Origin: Anaeramoeba flamelloides
Taxonomy: Eukaryota; Metamonada; Anaeramoebidae
Reading direction: 5' to 3'
DNA length: 64,000 bases
Assembly (NCBI GenBank): GCA_027625915.1
Contig: JANTQA010000028.1
Span: 62,001 to 126,000, forward strand
Shown here: positions 33,891-45,790 of the stretch, one piece after another
How positions within the stretch are numbered: the first letter of the stretch is position 1
Layout: each line of letters starts with the position of its first letter
Notes under the pieces: generated by a model
What the model was told of the DNA's origin: nothing
Database searches by the model: none
The model's input: the letters and a program-made list of their open reading frames with translations, nothing else
Program-made: the position numbers and the translations under genes

Positions 33891-36145
33891 TACAATAGGA
33901 AAAAAAAGATAAAAAAAAACAAAAATTGATAATAAAATTGATTTAAATATAAATTATTAATGTATTATTATATTACGTTCAATTTTTAATACAGAAACTT
34001 TAAAGGAAATTTTAGACTTGCAATACATTCCTAATTAATATACAAAAATTAAGATTCTAAATAAAAAAAAACTTGTAATAAAATTTCTTAAAAAATATCT
34101 GTTTATTTTATAATTGAAGAGTGGTGATTCAACAAAAATATCCCCTATTTACCTGAAACTTTAGACTTGAATAGAGGGTTTTTTATCCTAGCTATAATTT
34201 CAGCAAGATCATAGTTCTAAAAAATATCTGTTTATTAATTTATTTCGTTTTTAAAATTTTATTCAAAGTTTGTTATTTAAAAGGAGTTCTGAAAGATATA
34301 AAATGTTAGGTTTCTAGGGGTTTTATAAAAAAAATTAACAGAAAAATGGACATAAAAAAGTGAATTTTGTGTAAAAAAAGTTTTAATGGTATTTAAAATT
34401 TTTTTTTTATTCGGGTTTGCTAAAAATTTTGGAGAGAGCACAATAAAAAAAATGGTATTAGTAAATTCGTTGATATTTCACAAACAATTATTGATCGATC
34501 AAATATATTAGAAACCATCAATCAATTTTATTGGTGTTTTTGATGGAAAAAAACTCAACTTGGGCTTCATACCAATCCTTTAAAAAAAAACTTTTGTTAA
34601 TAAAAAATTCTGATTACCATAATTAAAAATACGAAATGAAATATGTAAAAAGAAAAAAAAAAAAAAAATGATTCAAATACTTTGAAAATATAAAATACTT
34701 TCCAAACTTCAGGAAATTTTATTATTAAGATTCTTATATCTGTTTTAACTTTTTCAAAAAACAATTTTGAAATTTTAGTTTTTATCCAAGTTTTTTTTTT
34801 TTTCAATTCTACTTATATCATTTTTTGATGATCATTTTGTAACTAATAAATTTAAGAAATCAAAGAATTAATAGAAATTAAAAAAAATTCAAAAATTACA
34901 GAATCTACCAAGTATAAATAAATCCATATTTTTCGAATGTAAATAAAATCTCTCTATATATTTTTAGTAATTTAGGAAATTTGAAGATCCTGTTTTATCG
35001 ATATTTTTATATCTCAATTCACAAAGTTCACAAAATTATTCGATTTTTAGAATCTTTAGAATGACATAAATTTAAAATTTCGGATCAAATTTTAATAATT
35101 TTTCCAAATGGAACTAGTTTTCCTCTACATTTTCTACACGTTAAAGTACCTTTTAGAAGGATTTCGATAAAAAAAATTAAAAATATTTTATTTTAATTCT
35201 TTGGAATCAAAAAAGGATTTTTTGATGAGGAACTAGAGGAATTCATGATTTTTTTTCTAAAATCATCTAAATCGAATAAATATCTAAATTTTTTTGAGTC
35301 AAGAAACCACTTTAAAAATGTTATTTAAAGACACATAATAGTTTAATACTATTATATTTTTTTAATTGTTGATTTTGAGATTTTTATTTCGATTTTTTGA
35401 AAAAAAAAATAATAAAATATAAGCTTTAAATATGAAACTTGAAGTATAAGTGTTAAAATGTGGGTTAATTAAAATGCAGTAATTAATTTTTAACTCTAAT
35501 AATTCATTTTGAGTAAATAAAAAAAAAAAAAAAATATTTTTTGAACTTTTTTTAGAAAGGTTTAATTTTGATTTGATAATAATTCAAAGTATTCTAAATT
35601 TTTATAAAAACCATTAACTAATTCAACTTTTCGCATTTTAAACACTCAAAATTAAAAAAAATATTAAAGTAGTATAATGTAAAAAATTAATCTTGTCTAA
35701 AATAATATAATTTACTCAAAAAAAAATAAAAAATTCGAGTTTAACATTTTTATCATTTTTTTTTCAATTTGTATAATTTTTTTGTAAAATTACAAAATTA
35801 CAAAAAAAAAAAAAATTTGCAAATTTTTAATAATTTATATTTTTATTTTTGGGTATTTTTTTAAATTTTTGATTAGTTTCAAAAAAAAATTGTTTTTAGT
35901 GTTTTTATTGTATTTTTAATTTTTTTTTTGGAAAAAAATGAAAACTGAAAAAATTTAAAAAGTAAAATTCTGAAATGGAAAAAAAAGTATTAAAATGAGT
36001 AGTTTTTATTTTTGGTAAAATAAGATCAATTGTTTGAGTTTAAGAACACGTTTGAAAGAGTAGAGCAATAAAGAATTGAAAAAAAAAAACAAAGTCTTAA
36101 AATATTTTTTTAAATCTCGACCTATTAAATTTTTAATAATTAAAA
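33891..36145. other. AT-rich DNA without a gene
   Basis: 34122-34222 is the partner of the repeat at 31712. 34420-34580 is an inverted copy of the TTGATCGATCAA-marked repeat. The rest, especially 35330-36100, is homopolymeric A/T sequence. Confidence 0.5.
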
Positions 36146-37692
36146 TTACTTATTTATAATTCTTTCTGAGAGAAAATTACTTCTATCTGGGGCATTTTCT
36201 CTCATATCAATTATATTAATTCGGTCAATTCGGATTTGTTTTTCAACTGATTTGAGCGTTAAAATCAAATTTGATAAAGTTGGTTTTTTATGCCCAACAG
36301 CCGTGTTTAAAGTTTTATGCCAGGATTCAAGAGGAACGTTTGTTGAATTTACCATTCTAAATTTTTTAATTAATTTTTATTTATTAAAAAGACTCCACAG
36401 AGTTGGAGGAAATCTTTCCATCCACGTTTTAATAAAATATCTTTCAAAAAAATCGATAATCAATCGATTTTTTTTCATTAACAGATAATTCCATTTCAAT
36501 TTTTGTTTTTTTTTCTACAATATCAATTGATAGAATTTTTTCATCAAATAAAAGACATTTTTTAATACCAAAAGTTTCAGTATTTTGAATTTCTTTTAAG
36601 GGCATTATATCGTTAGTTTCTTTTGGTATTTCATCATTCACTTTTAAATTAAAATTTTTGATTTTTTTTTTCTTAGAAGAGTTAATTTTTTTTTTCTCAT
36701 TTTTATAATTTGTTTGATTTTTTTCATAATATCTTGAGGGCTAAGTTTATGAAATTCTATAATAATATATAATATTTTTTGATAAGTTTTTTTTTTTAAA
36801 ACCAAAATTAATTAATTTTCTTCGGTTGACCTGAACAAAATGAAAAAAACACCAATGTATCATAGAATCTGGGAAAAAAAGTTTTGAACTCTTTATAAGA
36901 GAATTTGAAAAATCCACAGTAATTATAACCGGCTCCCAAAAAAAATTCGAAATTTTTTTTTTTAATAAAAGTTTAACATAATTTAAATAAACATAAAATG
37001 TATCTGATTTTTCATCCATTAATAATGCCCAGACTGCAGGAACAGATAATTGAGTTTGGTAATCTAAAGTTATAATAGTGGATAAATTTTTAAATTCTTT
37101 AGAAGAGGCTAAATAAGTCGAGTCGATAAATATTTGCGAATTTTGATTTGTTAATAATTGTGATTTAGTTGACATTATTAACATATGAAAATCTCCTCGT
37201 ATATATATATTCTAATAAAATCTTTTCCATCAATTTTGGAAAATTTTTCTATCATTATATCTTCCTCAATATTGATATTTAATTCTTTTTTATAGTTCTG
37301 AATATATTGTTTGATTTGAATTTTGTAGGTAAAGTAAAAAATTCGTTTTCTTCCAAATTTTGAAAATTTTTACGTATAAGTTTCAAGTAAATATTATTTG
37401 GGGATTCTTCATTTTGAGCTAATTTTTCAATAAAATCATATAATTGGATCGTTTTAATTTGGTAATCTAAATCAAAATGATGATTATGCTGTTTTTTAAA
37501 AACTGTATTAAAATTTTCATTTACTTTATTTGTAAAAATTTTAATAATTCCGCGTACCTGGCAATTTTTATGAGAACATTTATAATAAAGTGTCAATACA
37601 CCTTTTTTATTTGTATATTGCCTATCATAATTTAAAGAATCTTTATTTTCATAAGTAAAAATATAAAAAGAGTTATCTTTAAAAATGTCATT
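36146..37692 (-). pseudogene. Broken Mutator-like (MULE) transposase with FLYWCH-type zinc finger
   Basis: MULE transposases cut and paste DNA transposons. Reading the minus strand, 37692-37279 encodes SFYIFTYENKDSLNYDRQYT then LYYKCSHKNCQVRG and KQHNHHFD, a C-x4-C ... H-x-H finger of FLYWCH type. 37184-36747 encodes IFIDSTYLAS, VPAVWALLMDEKS, PVIITVDFSNSLIKSS and IHWCFFHFVQVNRRK, the usual DDE-region layout (Asp of DST, Asp of VDF, C-x2-H). 36355-36146 encodes MVNSTNVPLESWHKTLN, matching the R-T-N-N-x-x-E-x-W-H region near the end. The pieces lie in different frames; shifts occur at an AT microsatellite near 37200, after the DDE region, and near 36400. No ATG opens the first piece. Flanking inverted repeats could not be identified. 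Confidence 0.75.
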
Positions 37693-37906
37693 CTAATGTG
37701 AAAATTTTTAGATTTAGAAGTTTTTAGAAATTTAAAATTTTACTCGAACTAGAGTACTGTTAAAAAAAAAAAGAATTTTTTAATTCTATTTTAGAATAAT
37801 AATAAATTGTCTGGAACGGTCATAAAGGTAAAATCATCAGATTTAAGAAATAGATTGTACAAACTAAAATCTCGAGAAGTATAATCCCAAATATTGAATT
37901 TTTATA
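37693..37906. other. Short gap upstream of the MULE remnant
   Basis: No terminal inverted repeat matching the other side of the transposase remnant was found here. Confidence 0.35.
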
Positions 37907-38103
37907 CAGTCAGTTTCACTTTTAAGGCACAAACTTTCAACGAAATTTAAGGCACACTAAAAATCTCAAATTAAAACACAAAATTCAAATTCTAGTAAAA
38001 ATAAATTGTAAAAAAAAAAATTTCAAATTTTGTGCCTTAATTTGAGATTTTTTTGTGCCTTAAATTTCGTTGAAAGTTTGTGCCTTAAAAGTGAAACTGA
38101 CTG
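37907..38103. mobile_element. MITE, CAGTCAGTTTCAC family, standard copy
   Basis: This 197-bp near-perfect palindrome has the arms CAGTCAGTTTCACTTTTAAG, GCACAAACTTTCAACGAAAT, TTAAGGCAC and AAAATCTCAAATTAA around an A/T centre. TA at 37905-37906 and 38104-38105 is the target duplication. It is non-coding. Because of its length, structure and TA sites it is best placed with Tc1/mariner-type MITEs; the autonomous parent is not in this window. Confidence 0.92.
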
Positions 38104-39277
38104 TATGTAATTAATTTTTTCTTTAAATAATTATTAAAAAAATATTTGTACATTATTAATTTTTGTAATTAGTGTGATTTGAATAAAAAAATTATAATTT
38201 AAATATAAAATAAATCAAGTCTAATTCTTGAAATAAAAAAAGAATTATTTGAGTTTTTTTTCGAAAAAGAAGTAAAATGTGAACTCTGTCAATTCGTTTC
38301 TCAAAATGTCAAAAAATTAAAAATTGGATTTAAACATCACAGCATTTTCAAATTCGTGTGAACAAGTTCACAATAATTCACATAAAAATTGAAAAACAAA
38401 ATTTTGATTAAGAAAACGAAAAATCAATTTTTTGTTATTTCAATAATAATATACATATCTTGGAAATAAATATTGATTTTTATATGACTGACCATTGTTA
38501 TATATTTTGAGTTCACTTTTTTAAAAACTATTCACAAAAACTGGAACATTTTTTCACATAATTTCACAAAAATAATCAATTTGTGAATTTTTTTGAACTG
38601 ATTTTCTTGGACATCTATATGGATTTAATAGAGTGTTTAAAACAATATCAATTTTTCTTTTTTTTTTTATTTTTGTGAATTTTTGTAAAACAAATTATTT
38701 TTTTGATAAATAATCAAAATGAAAATGCTGTGATAAATTTGATTTTTCTTGTACTCTATTATTTATAGATTTCACGTTTAAGATTAAGTTTTTAATTTTT
38801 AGTTTCTGTGATTTCTGTGATATATGAGATTTCTGTGATTACCTATTATTTCTATGATTTCTGTGATTTCTGTAAATTTCTGATGATAATTTTAAATAAA
38901 AATTGGAATTTATAATAAGAAAAAGACGAAAATCAAATTTTTAAAAGTAAAATAAAATTGTAAATCTAACAGATTAAAAGTAAAGTAATAATATTTCTGA
39001 AAAAATATATCAAAATCAAAAAAAAACAAAAAAAAAGAAAGTATTTAAATATGAAAAAAATAAAAAAAGTGAAATCTGGGAGGGAAGGTAAAATTACAAT
39101 AGTAACCTAATTAAACCTTAATGTTATATATAATACTTTCAGGAATCTGAAATTTAAATGAGAAAAGAAAAGAAAATTATGGTTCTAAAAAATAATGAGC
39201 ATTTATTATGACTATCAATCAATTTTCTTTTCGTTTTATTTGATACAACTGTTTTCTTTTGGCCCAAAGTCAATTTT
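38104..39277. other. Gene-free DNA with TTTCTGTGA minisatellite
   Basis: 38803-38884 contains irregular copies of the 9-base unit TTTCTGTGA, also found at 54065-54106 and 62577-62626. 38280-38740 has repeated TTCACA-like words without a clear period. No gene is seen. Confidence 0.5.
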
Positions 39278-42190
39278 TTATAATTTTGATAATTTTTGTG
39301 AGATGTTGAATAAATTAGAAATGAATAAGAGTGGATTTGTTTGATAAAAACCTGAAATATTGTTTTCTAAAAAGAAATTGATTAAATTATTGAGATTATT
39401 GTGATTAAAATTATTTAAAATTTTTTTTGCTTTGATAGTTGTTAAGAGTGATTGCTTTGTTGATTTCTTCTGATTATTATCAATTTTTAGCTGGATATTG
39501 TTCTTTGTATTCTTATTATCATTAGTTTTGATTTGAATTTTCATATTATTATTCTTCTGGTTTTTACCAATAGTATTCATATTTTTCTGATTGTTCTGAT
39601 TATTGTTGTTGTTGTTATTAGTTTGGTTTTTTTGATTGTTATTGTTATTGTTTGGGTTTTTATTTGGATTTTTACTGTCATTGTTGATATTGTTACTGCA
39701 GATTTTTTTGAATATTGTACTTTTGTTATTGATATTACTTTTATTGTTTTCAAAATCAAAAATCAAAGTAGATAGGTTTAAATTCAAATTTAAATTATAA
39801 AATTCTAAGAGAAAAAATGGATAAAATTCAGGAATTGTAGATAAATAATCAGTAACTTGATTGAGATATTGATTTGCTTTTTTTTTTTCCTTTCCTTTCC
39901 CTTTCCCCCCTTTTTCCTTTTTTTTTTCCTTTTCCTTTTCATTTTCCTTTTCCTTTTCCTTTTCCTTTTCCTTTTCATTTTGTTTTTCCTTTTTTTTTTC
40001 TAATTGTAAAGGAAAAGTCTGAAAAATGAGATCTCGAAATAAATTTGATCTTAAACAAAGTATAAATTTATTAATTTGAATTGATTTGATTTGAGAGTCT
40101 TCATTTTCATTTTCCTGGTTATTTTTTTTTTTTAGTTTCATTTTTTTTTTTTTTTTTAGGTTGATTAGAAAATATTTTTTTTCACAATTTTCATATTTAT
40201 TAATATAATTTTTGAAATCATTTAATAATTTTTCATTTGAAAATAAATATTTATTGAAATAATTTTTTAATTTTTCGTATAAAAATAAAGGTTGAAATTG
40301 TTTCTTCTCAGATTGGAAAAGATTAAAAATTTTGAAAATTTCCAGAATTATTTGTTTTTCTTTAAAATCAAAAGAAACAGGACAATATAACCATTTTAAA
40401 AATAATTGTTTTTGATTTTTATTTAATTCATTTTTGAATTGTTTTTTAATTGCTTTCCATTCTTTCCCAATTCTCATCAAGATTATTTCTTTTTCGGCAA
40501 TTAATTTATTTGGAAAATTATTGGATAATTTATCATTATTATTATTATTGAAGTTGGTTGAAAAAGAAGATGTAGAAGAAGAAGAAATAAATTTTATATA
40601 ATAATTCTGAAAATCTTGGATTAAAATTTCATTTGGATTTAACAAATCAATTGCATTTTTTTTTGTATTTGAGTTTTTTATATTCAATAAATGATTTCTT
40701 TTGGAAATAATTTCTTGATCTGTTTTTTCATTATTTGTAAATAATAAATGGAAAAGGATTTCAATTTGATTCTGAAAAATGGCTGTATGGAAAATTGTAT
40801 TTTCCTGTTGGTTATTTGGGTTATCTATTAAATCTAAAGGTATGTATATTAAGGGTATTTTCACAATTTGGATTAATTCTTGGAATAATTGGATATTTCC
40901 ATCTTTGACTGATTGGGTTAACTTTTTTTGAAAATTAAGATTTCTTTTTATTAAATTGGAAATTTGGTTTTGATCTTCTTCATCAAATTTATTCCCTTGG
41001 AGTTCCAGTTTGAGAATAGATTTGTTGATTTTTAGTGATTGTATAAATTCTTGCAGATTTTTTTCTAGGTCTTTTTTATTTAAATTGACTCCGATTTTAT
41101 TCCAAGAAAGATCCAATTGGGTAAGGGTTTGGTTTACCTTGAGGGCTGAACTTAAAACTATAATTCCCTCATTTGCAATTTGATTAAAAGGAAGAATCAA
41201 TCGTGTAAGGGTTCGGTTGAACTTGAGGGCTGAACCTAAAGCTTGGGCTCCCTCGGCTCCTATTCGATTCCTAGAAAGATCCAATAGGGTAAGGGTTTGG
41301 TTTGCCTTGAGGGCTGAACTTAAAGCTTGGGCTCCCTTGACTCCTATTCGATTCCTAGAAAGAATCAAGAGGGTAACTGTTTGGTTTACCTTTAGGGCTG
41401 AACTTAGGGATTTCATTCCCTCATTTCCTATTTCATTCTGAGTAAGAAACAAGTGGATAAGGGTTTGGTTTACCTTGAGGGCTGAACTTAGGGATTTCAT
41501 TCCCTCATTTCCAATTTGGTTCCAAGAAAGATCCAATCGAGTAAGGCTTTGGTTTACCTTTAGAGCTGAACTTAGGTATTTGATTACCGCGTTTCCTATT
41601 TGATTCTGACAAAGACGCAATTGGGTAAGGGTTTGGTTTACCTTTAGGGCTGAGCTTAGGTATTCCATTTTCTCCTTTCCTATTTCATTCTGAGTAAGAA
41701 ACAATCGGGTAACTGTATGGTTCACCCTTAGGGCTGAACTTAAAGCTTTCATTCCCTCGTTTCCTATTTGATTCGCAGAAAGATTCAATTGGGTAAGGGT
41801 TTGGTTTACCTTGAGGGCTGAACTTAAGGCTTTCGTTCCCTCTTCTTTTATTGTATTCCCAAAAAGATCCAAGTAGGTAAGGGTTTGGTTTACCTTGAGG
41901 GCTGAACTTAGGTATTTGGCTCCCTCGTCTCGAATTCCATTATCATCAAGATCCAATTGGGTAACTGTTTGGTTTACCTTGAGGGCTGAAGCTAAAGCTT
42001 TGACTTCCTCGGATCCAATTGTATTAAAAGAAAAATTCAAGCGGGTTAGGGTTTGGTTTACCTTTAGAGCTTCAATGAAGTATTTGGTTCCCTCTTCTTT
42101 TTGATTCCGAAAAAGATCCATTTCCGAAAGGGTTTGGCCTTTCAAGATTAACCTTTTCAAAATGTTTTTAAATTCTTGATCTTCGTTCAT
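39278..42190 (-). CDS. Large LRR protein with ankyrin-like and low-complexity regions
   Basis: The intact 970-codon frame starts at ATG 42190 (MNEDQEFKNILKRL). Residues about 20-405 are some 13 ribonuclease-inhibitor-type leucine-rich repeats of 28 residues, with the consensus LSSALKVNQTLTQLDLSxNxI GxEG. At the DNA level they are an 84-bp tandem array. Residues about 425-530 (GNIQLFQELIQIVK, NTIFHTAIFQNQIEILFHLL) look like diverged ankyrin repeats. A helical middle follows, then a Lys/Glu tract ([12 protein letters not shown], about 745-790), then an Asn-rich tail (about 850-930) and a more ordered end. No signal peptide, membrane segment or kinase/NTPase domain is visible, so it is probably a cytosolic protein-interaction scaffold; the partner is unknown. 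Such families usually have many paralogs in amoeboid protists. Repeat identity suggests the array still exchanges units. Confidence 0.88.
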   Translation of the reverse strand: MNEDQEFKNILKRLILKGQTLSEMDLFRNQKEEGTKYFIEALKVNQTLTRLNFSFNTIGSEEVKALASALKVNQTVTQLDLDDNGIRDEGAKYLSSALKVNQTLTYLDLFGNTIKEEGTKALSSALKVNQTLTQLNLSANQIGNEGMKALSSALRVNHTVTRLFLTQNEIGKEKMEYLSSALKVNQTLTQLRLCQNQIGNAVIKYLSSALKVNQSLTRLDLSWNQIGNEGMKSLSSALKVNQTLIHLFLTQNEIGNEGMKSLSSALKVNQTVTLLILSRNRIGVKGAQALSSALKANQTLTLLDLSRNRIGAEGAQALGSALKFNRTLTRLILPFNQIANEGIIVLSSALKVNQTLTQLDLSWNKIGVNLNKKDLEKNLQEFIQSLKINKSILKLELQGNKFDEEDQNQISNLIKRNLNFQKKLTQSVKDGNIQLFQELIQIVKIPLIYIPLDLIDNPNNQQENTIFHTAIFQNQIEILFHLLFTNNEKTDQEIISKRNHLLNIKNSNTKKNAIDLLNPNEILIQDFQNYYIKFISSSSTSSFSTNFNNNNNDKLSNNFPNKLIAEKEIILMRIGKEWKAIKKQFKNELNKNQKQLFLKWLYCPVSFDFKEKQIILEIFKIFNLFQSEKKQFQPLFLYEKLKNYFNKYLFSNEKLLNDFKNYINKYENCEKKYFLINLKKKKKMKLKKKNNQENENEDSQIKSIQINKFILCLRSNLFRDLIFQTFPLQLEKKKEKQNEKEKEKEKEKENEKEKEKKKEKGGKGKGKEKKKANQYLNQVTDYLSTIPEFYPFFLLEFYNLNLNLNLSTLIFDFENNKSNINNKSTIFKKICSNNINNDSKNPNKNPNNNNNNQKNQTNNNNNNNQNNQKNMNTIGKNQKNNNMKIQIKTNDNKNTKNNIQLKIDNNQKKSTKQSLLTTIKAKKILNNFNHNNLNNLINFFLENNISGFYQTNPLLFISNLFNISQKLSKL

Positions 42191-42214
42191 TAATAATTTA
42201 TTTAAAGTAGACAA

Positions 42215-44519
42215 TTAAAAAAAACACAAACAAAACTTTTTTCTTGTTTGTGGTTTTGATTTTTATTTTTTTCCTTTTTTCATTTTTGTTGAAAAATAAA
42301 AGAGAATAAAGAAGTAAAAATGAAAAATAGTTTACTAAAATACAGTAGAAAAAGATTTTGATATTTTTTTGTTTCATAACTGCTTTTTTCAATGGACTAT
42401 TTTGTTTTATTGTTTTTCTTCTTATTCAATTGTTCATTTTTTTAAATTCTCTTTTTGTGTTTTTGGTTTTTAGTTTTTATTCTCGATTACCATTTCTACT
42501 TTCTTCACGAATTAAGTGCTGTCTTATATTTTCTGATCTTTGAGAGAAATATAATTAAAAAATGTTAATTAAAAACCTCAGTGACTTTCAAAAGAAATTT
42601 GTCTGTTAAAGAGATGATCTGGTTAAGAATTTGAATTTTTAGGTTCTATATTTTTTCTCAATGAACACTAAGTTTCTTTATTTTCTTTTGTTTAACGGGT
42701 TTTTTTTAAGTTTAACCATAAAAATTCTTCCAATTAACCTTTAATGTTACACGAAGAGATCCGATTATTTTTTATTTAGTAGTTTAATGATTTGAGTTTA
42801 TTATGGGATACCTGATTTTAGGAACATTCTTTATTTAAATCAACTATGTTTTTTTTATTCCTAAAACCATAATTTTACAATAGAAGTTACAAAAACCCTT
42901 TTTAGTTTATATCCCTTAGAACCCCAAATATACAAATATTCGATAGAATAATTATTTTATTTGAATTCTTATCAAAAGATTCTCAGATTTAGAATTTATT
43001 AATAAACATCTTAGAAAGAAATGTGTAGAATTAAAAAATGTATAGGAGTTTACAATAAAAATATAGCTTGAAAAATATTTTCGAAGATTTAAAAAAATTT
43101 CTTAATGTCAAAGATTTCATTATTTCTAAAAAGGAAAATTGTCAAAAAAGAAAATTGTCAAGTATTTTTTTTTTTTGAAAAGTTTGTATAAATATGAAAA
43201 ACCTTCAAGTTTCAATGATTAAAATACATCATTCTTTTCTGGAATTTTTTTTTGGCTTTCCACCCAAAAAAGTACTAAAATACATTATTAAAAATATTTA
43301 ATTCATTATCAAAGATATTGAAAAACTACAAAGAGAAATTATTTTATCTATCGATTGCCCTTCAACAAGATATATATATATATATATATAAATTTGATAT
43401 AAAATAATTAATTGATAATAAAAAATAACAATTGAAAAAAATAAATTAAATTTTTTAATTATAAAATTTATTATGAAAGTTTTTTCAATAAAAATTTTTT
43501 AACAAATTTAAATTATTTGACCATCAGTTTGAGTCTGAAAAACATGTTATTTTTTTTTTATTTATTTTTTTCAATTTCTTATTTTTTAAATTTTTAGAAT
43601 CTACACTTAGGATAAACAATATAATTTAATAAGAGAACTTAAATTAAAAGTTCCTTTTTATGTTCTGGATTAATTTTGATTTAAAATTTAATTTTCACAA
43701 AGATTTTTTCAATTATTTTGTAAAATTAAAATTTAAAAAAAAAAATAGATTTTTTCTTTAAATATAAGGATTACTTTATATCCCCTTGAATAATATTTCA
43801 AAGTTTATTTATATTTTTTAAATTGAGGGTTGATTATTTTATCATGTTAAGATTTTTTTATTAATATAATTTAAACTAAATAAATCAAATCTATTTAAAC
43901 ATTTTTTTATAAGTAATTATTTTATATTAACTAAATTAATGTTTTAGGAAAATATTCTTATTAAACTTCAAATTTTAACTCAACTAATAAATTCTATTTT
44001 CCTCTCAATTCAATATTTATTGGAATTTTGTCTGAAAACAAAAAATCAATGTCTCAAAAAATCTTTTTTTAATTTTTTCGGCTTATTGAACAAAATTTAA
44101 AAAAATATTTAAGGATTATTATTAATAAATCAAGAGTTTAAGTTTTGAATTAAAATAAAAATAATATAATTTTTAATTTGAACAATTCCAAAAAAAAAAT
44201 ACATTTATAAAAAAAAATATGTCAAAATCTAACATGAGTTTTTTTTCAAGACCAAATATATATATAATTAAAGTACATAATTATCTTTGATTTATTTCAA
44301 CTTTTTATTAGAATTATACTATAGGTTTGGGATCAATAGCATAATAAAAGTATTAAAATCTCAATATTATTTTAAAATATTTGATTTTTAAATTGAGATA
44401 TTTTTTAGTAAATCCGGGGTACGAAGGGATATATATCAATTTTCGAGGATCAATATGATATTGGTAATTTAGATAAAGTTTTGTGTAATGATCAAATATT
44501 GGATAATTCAAATTTGAAA
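42215..44519. other. Gene-free AT-rich DNA
   Basis: An (AT)n microsatellite lies at about 43370-43390. Otherwise the stretch is homopolymer-rich, without open frames or recognised repeats. Confidence 0.5.
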
Positions 44520-45790
44520 ATAGAATTTAAGGTGGTAGGTAGATTTTACATATTTTGAGTACCGGGGTTTGGGGTTAATTGAAACCTTAAAACCATAATT
44601 TTAATCAAATACATGAAATGTTTAAATAAATTGGGTGTGGAATCTATCCTAGTTACATATATTTACAAACCAATTACAGTCAGTTTCACTTTTAAGGCAC
44701 AAACTTGCAACGAAATTTAAGGCACACAAAAAATCTCAAATTAAGGCACAAAATTCAAATTCTAGTAAAAATAAATTGTAAAAAATAAAATTCCAAATTT
44801 TGTGCCTTAATTTGAGATTTTTTTGTGCTTTAAATTTCGTAGAAAGTTTGTGCCTTAAAAGTGAAACTGACTGTAAAATAGGGTGAAACAAATAATTAAA
44901 AAATTGATCAAGAATAAATTTAAAAAATCCTTACTTTATTAAACTTAAGTTTAATATTAGAGGCACTGTTGCTTCTTCTTTATATGTTTTTATTTTCAAT
45001 TCTAAATATAAAAACTTTTATTTGAAAAATTTTTGATAAACAAATCATTTACTAAATGATAAAGAATTTCTAAAATGAATTTTAATTTCAATTTTTTACT
45101 TAATACATCTAATTTTAGATTTGGTTCAAGAAAATAGAATTTTTTTTAAAATCTTCTTGAGAAAAAAAGATTAATCGGATAGACGAGTTTGAGTTTTCAA
45201 ATTATTTATTTCCCAGCAAATTGTAAATACCAAAAAAATGATAAATATTCTATTGGCCTTTTCCCTCCATATTTTTTTTTTCTTTTTTATTGAAATTTTT
45301 TATTTTGATACTACAATCCTTTTACTGTAAACTTGAAATATTATTCTTTGTTTTGTCTTATTTTGATGAATAAATTAATAAAAAGAATTATGAAACTCAA
45401 ATTGGTAAAAAAAAAGATTTATAAAAAATAATAAATAATAATTGGTCGAAAAATCTAAGATAAGGTTGTGTTTGTTTTCTAATTTGAATTAAGAAAATTA
45501 AGTATAAATAAATCCTCTAACATAAACTTAATTTAAAATTTTTTTTTTTTTCTTGATTCAACAAGTTTATTTGGAATGAGGATCTCTCTTTTTTGGTTCT
45601 AAACAAAGAAAAGATTTATTTAAAAAACACACATACCTTCTCATATCTATCTTATTGATTTTATCTTGGATTATTTTCCATTTTTGATCAGATCATATTT
45701 CAATATTGAAAATATATTTTAATAAAACCAAAAATTTTCTAAAATAAATGTTCCAAAAATTGAAAATTTAATATTTTCACTATGGTTCAC
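44520..45790. repeat. Segmental duplication, partner at 16890-17930
   Basis: This copy aligns with 16890-17930 in the same orientation, including GTAGGTAGATTTTACATATT and TTTTTGATAAACAAATCATT. It is longer because of the MITE at 44677-44873. Confidence 0.7.
44677..44873. mobile_element. MITE, CAGTCAGTTTCAC family, with paralogous empty site
   Basis: This 197-bp palindrome is nearly identical to the copy at 37907. It is flanked by TA at 44675-44676 and 44874-44875. The duplicated block at 16890 carries the uninterrupted site CCAATTAAATTAGGG at about 17026-17040, where this copy reads CCAATTA, element, TAAAATAGGG. This directly shows insertion with TA duplication. Confidence 0.95.
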
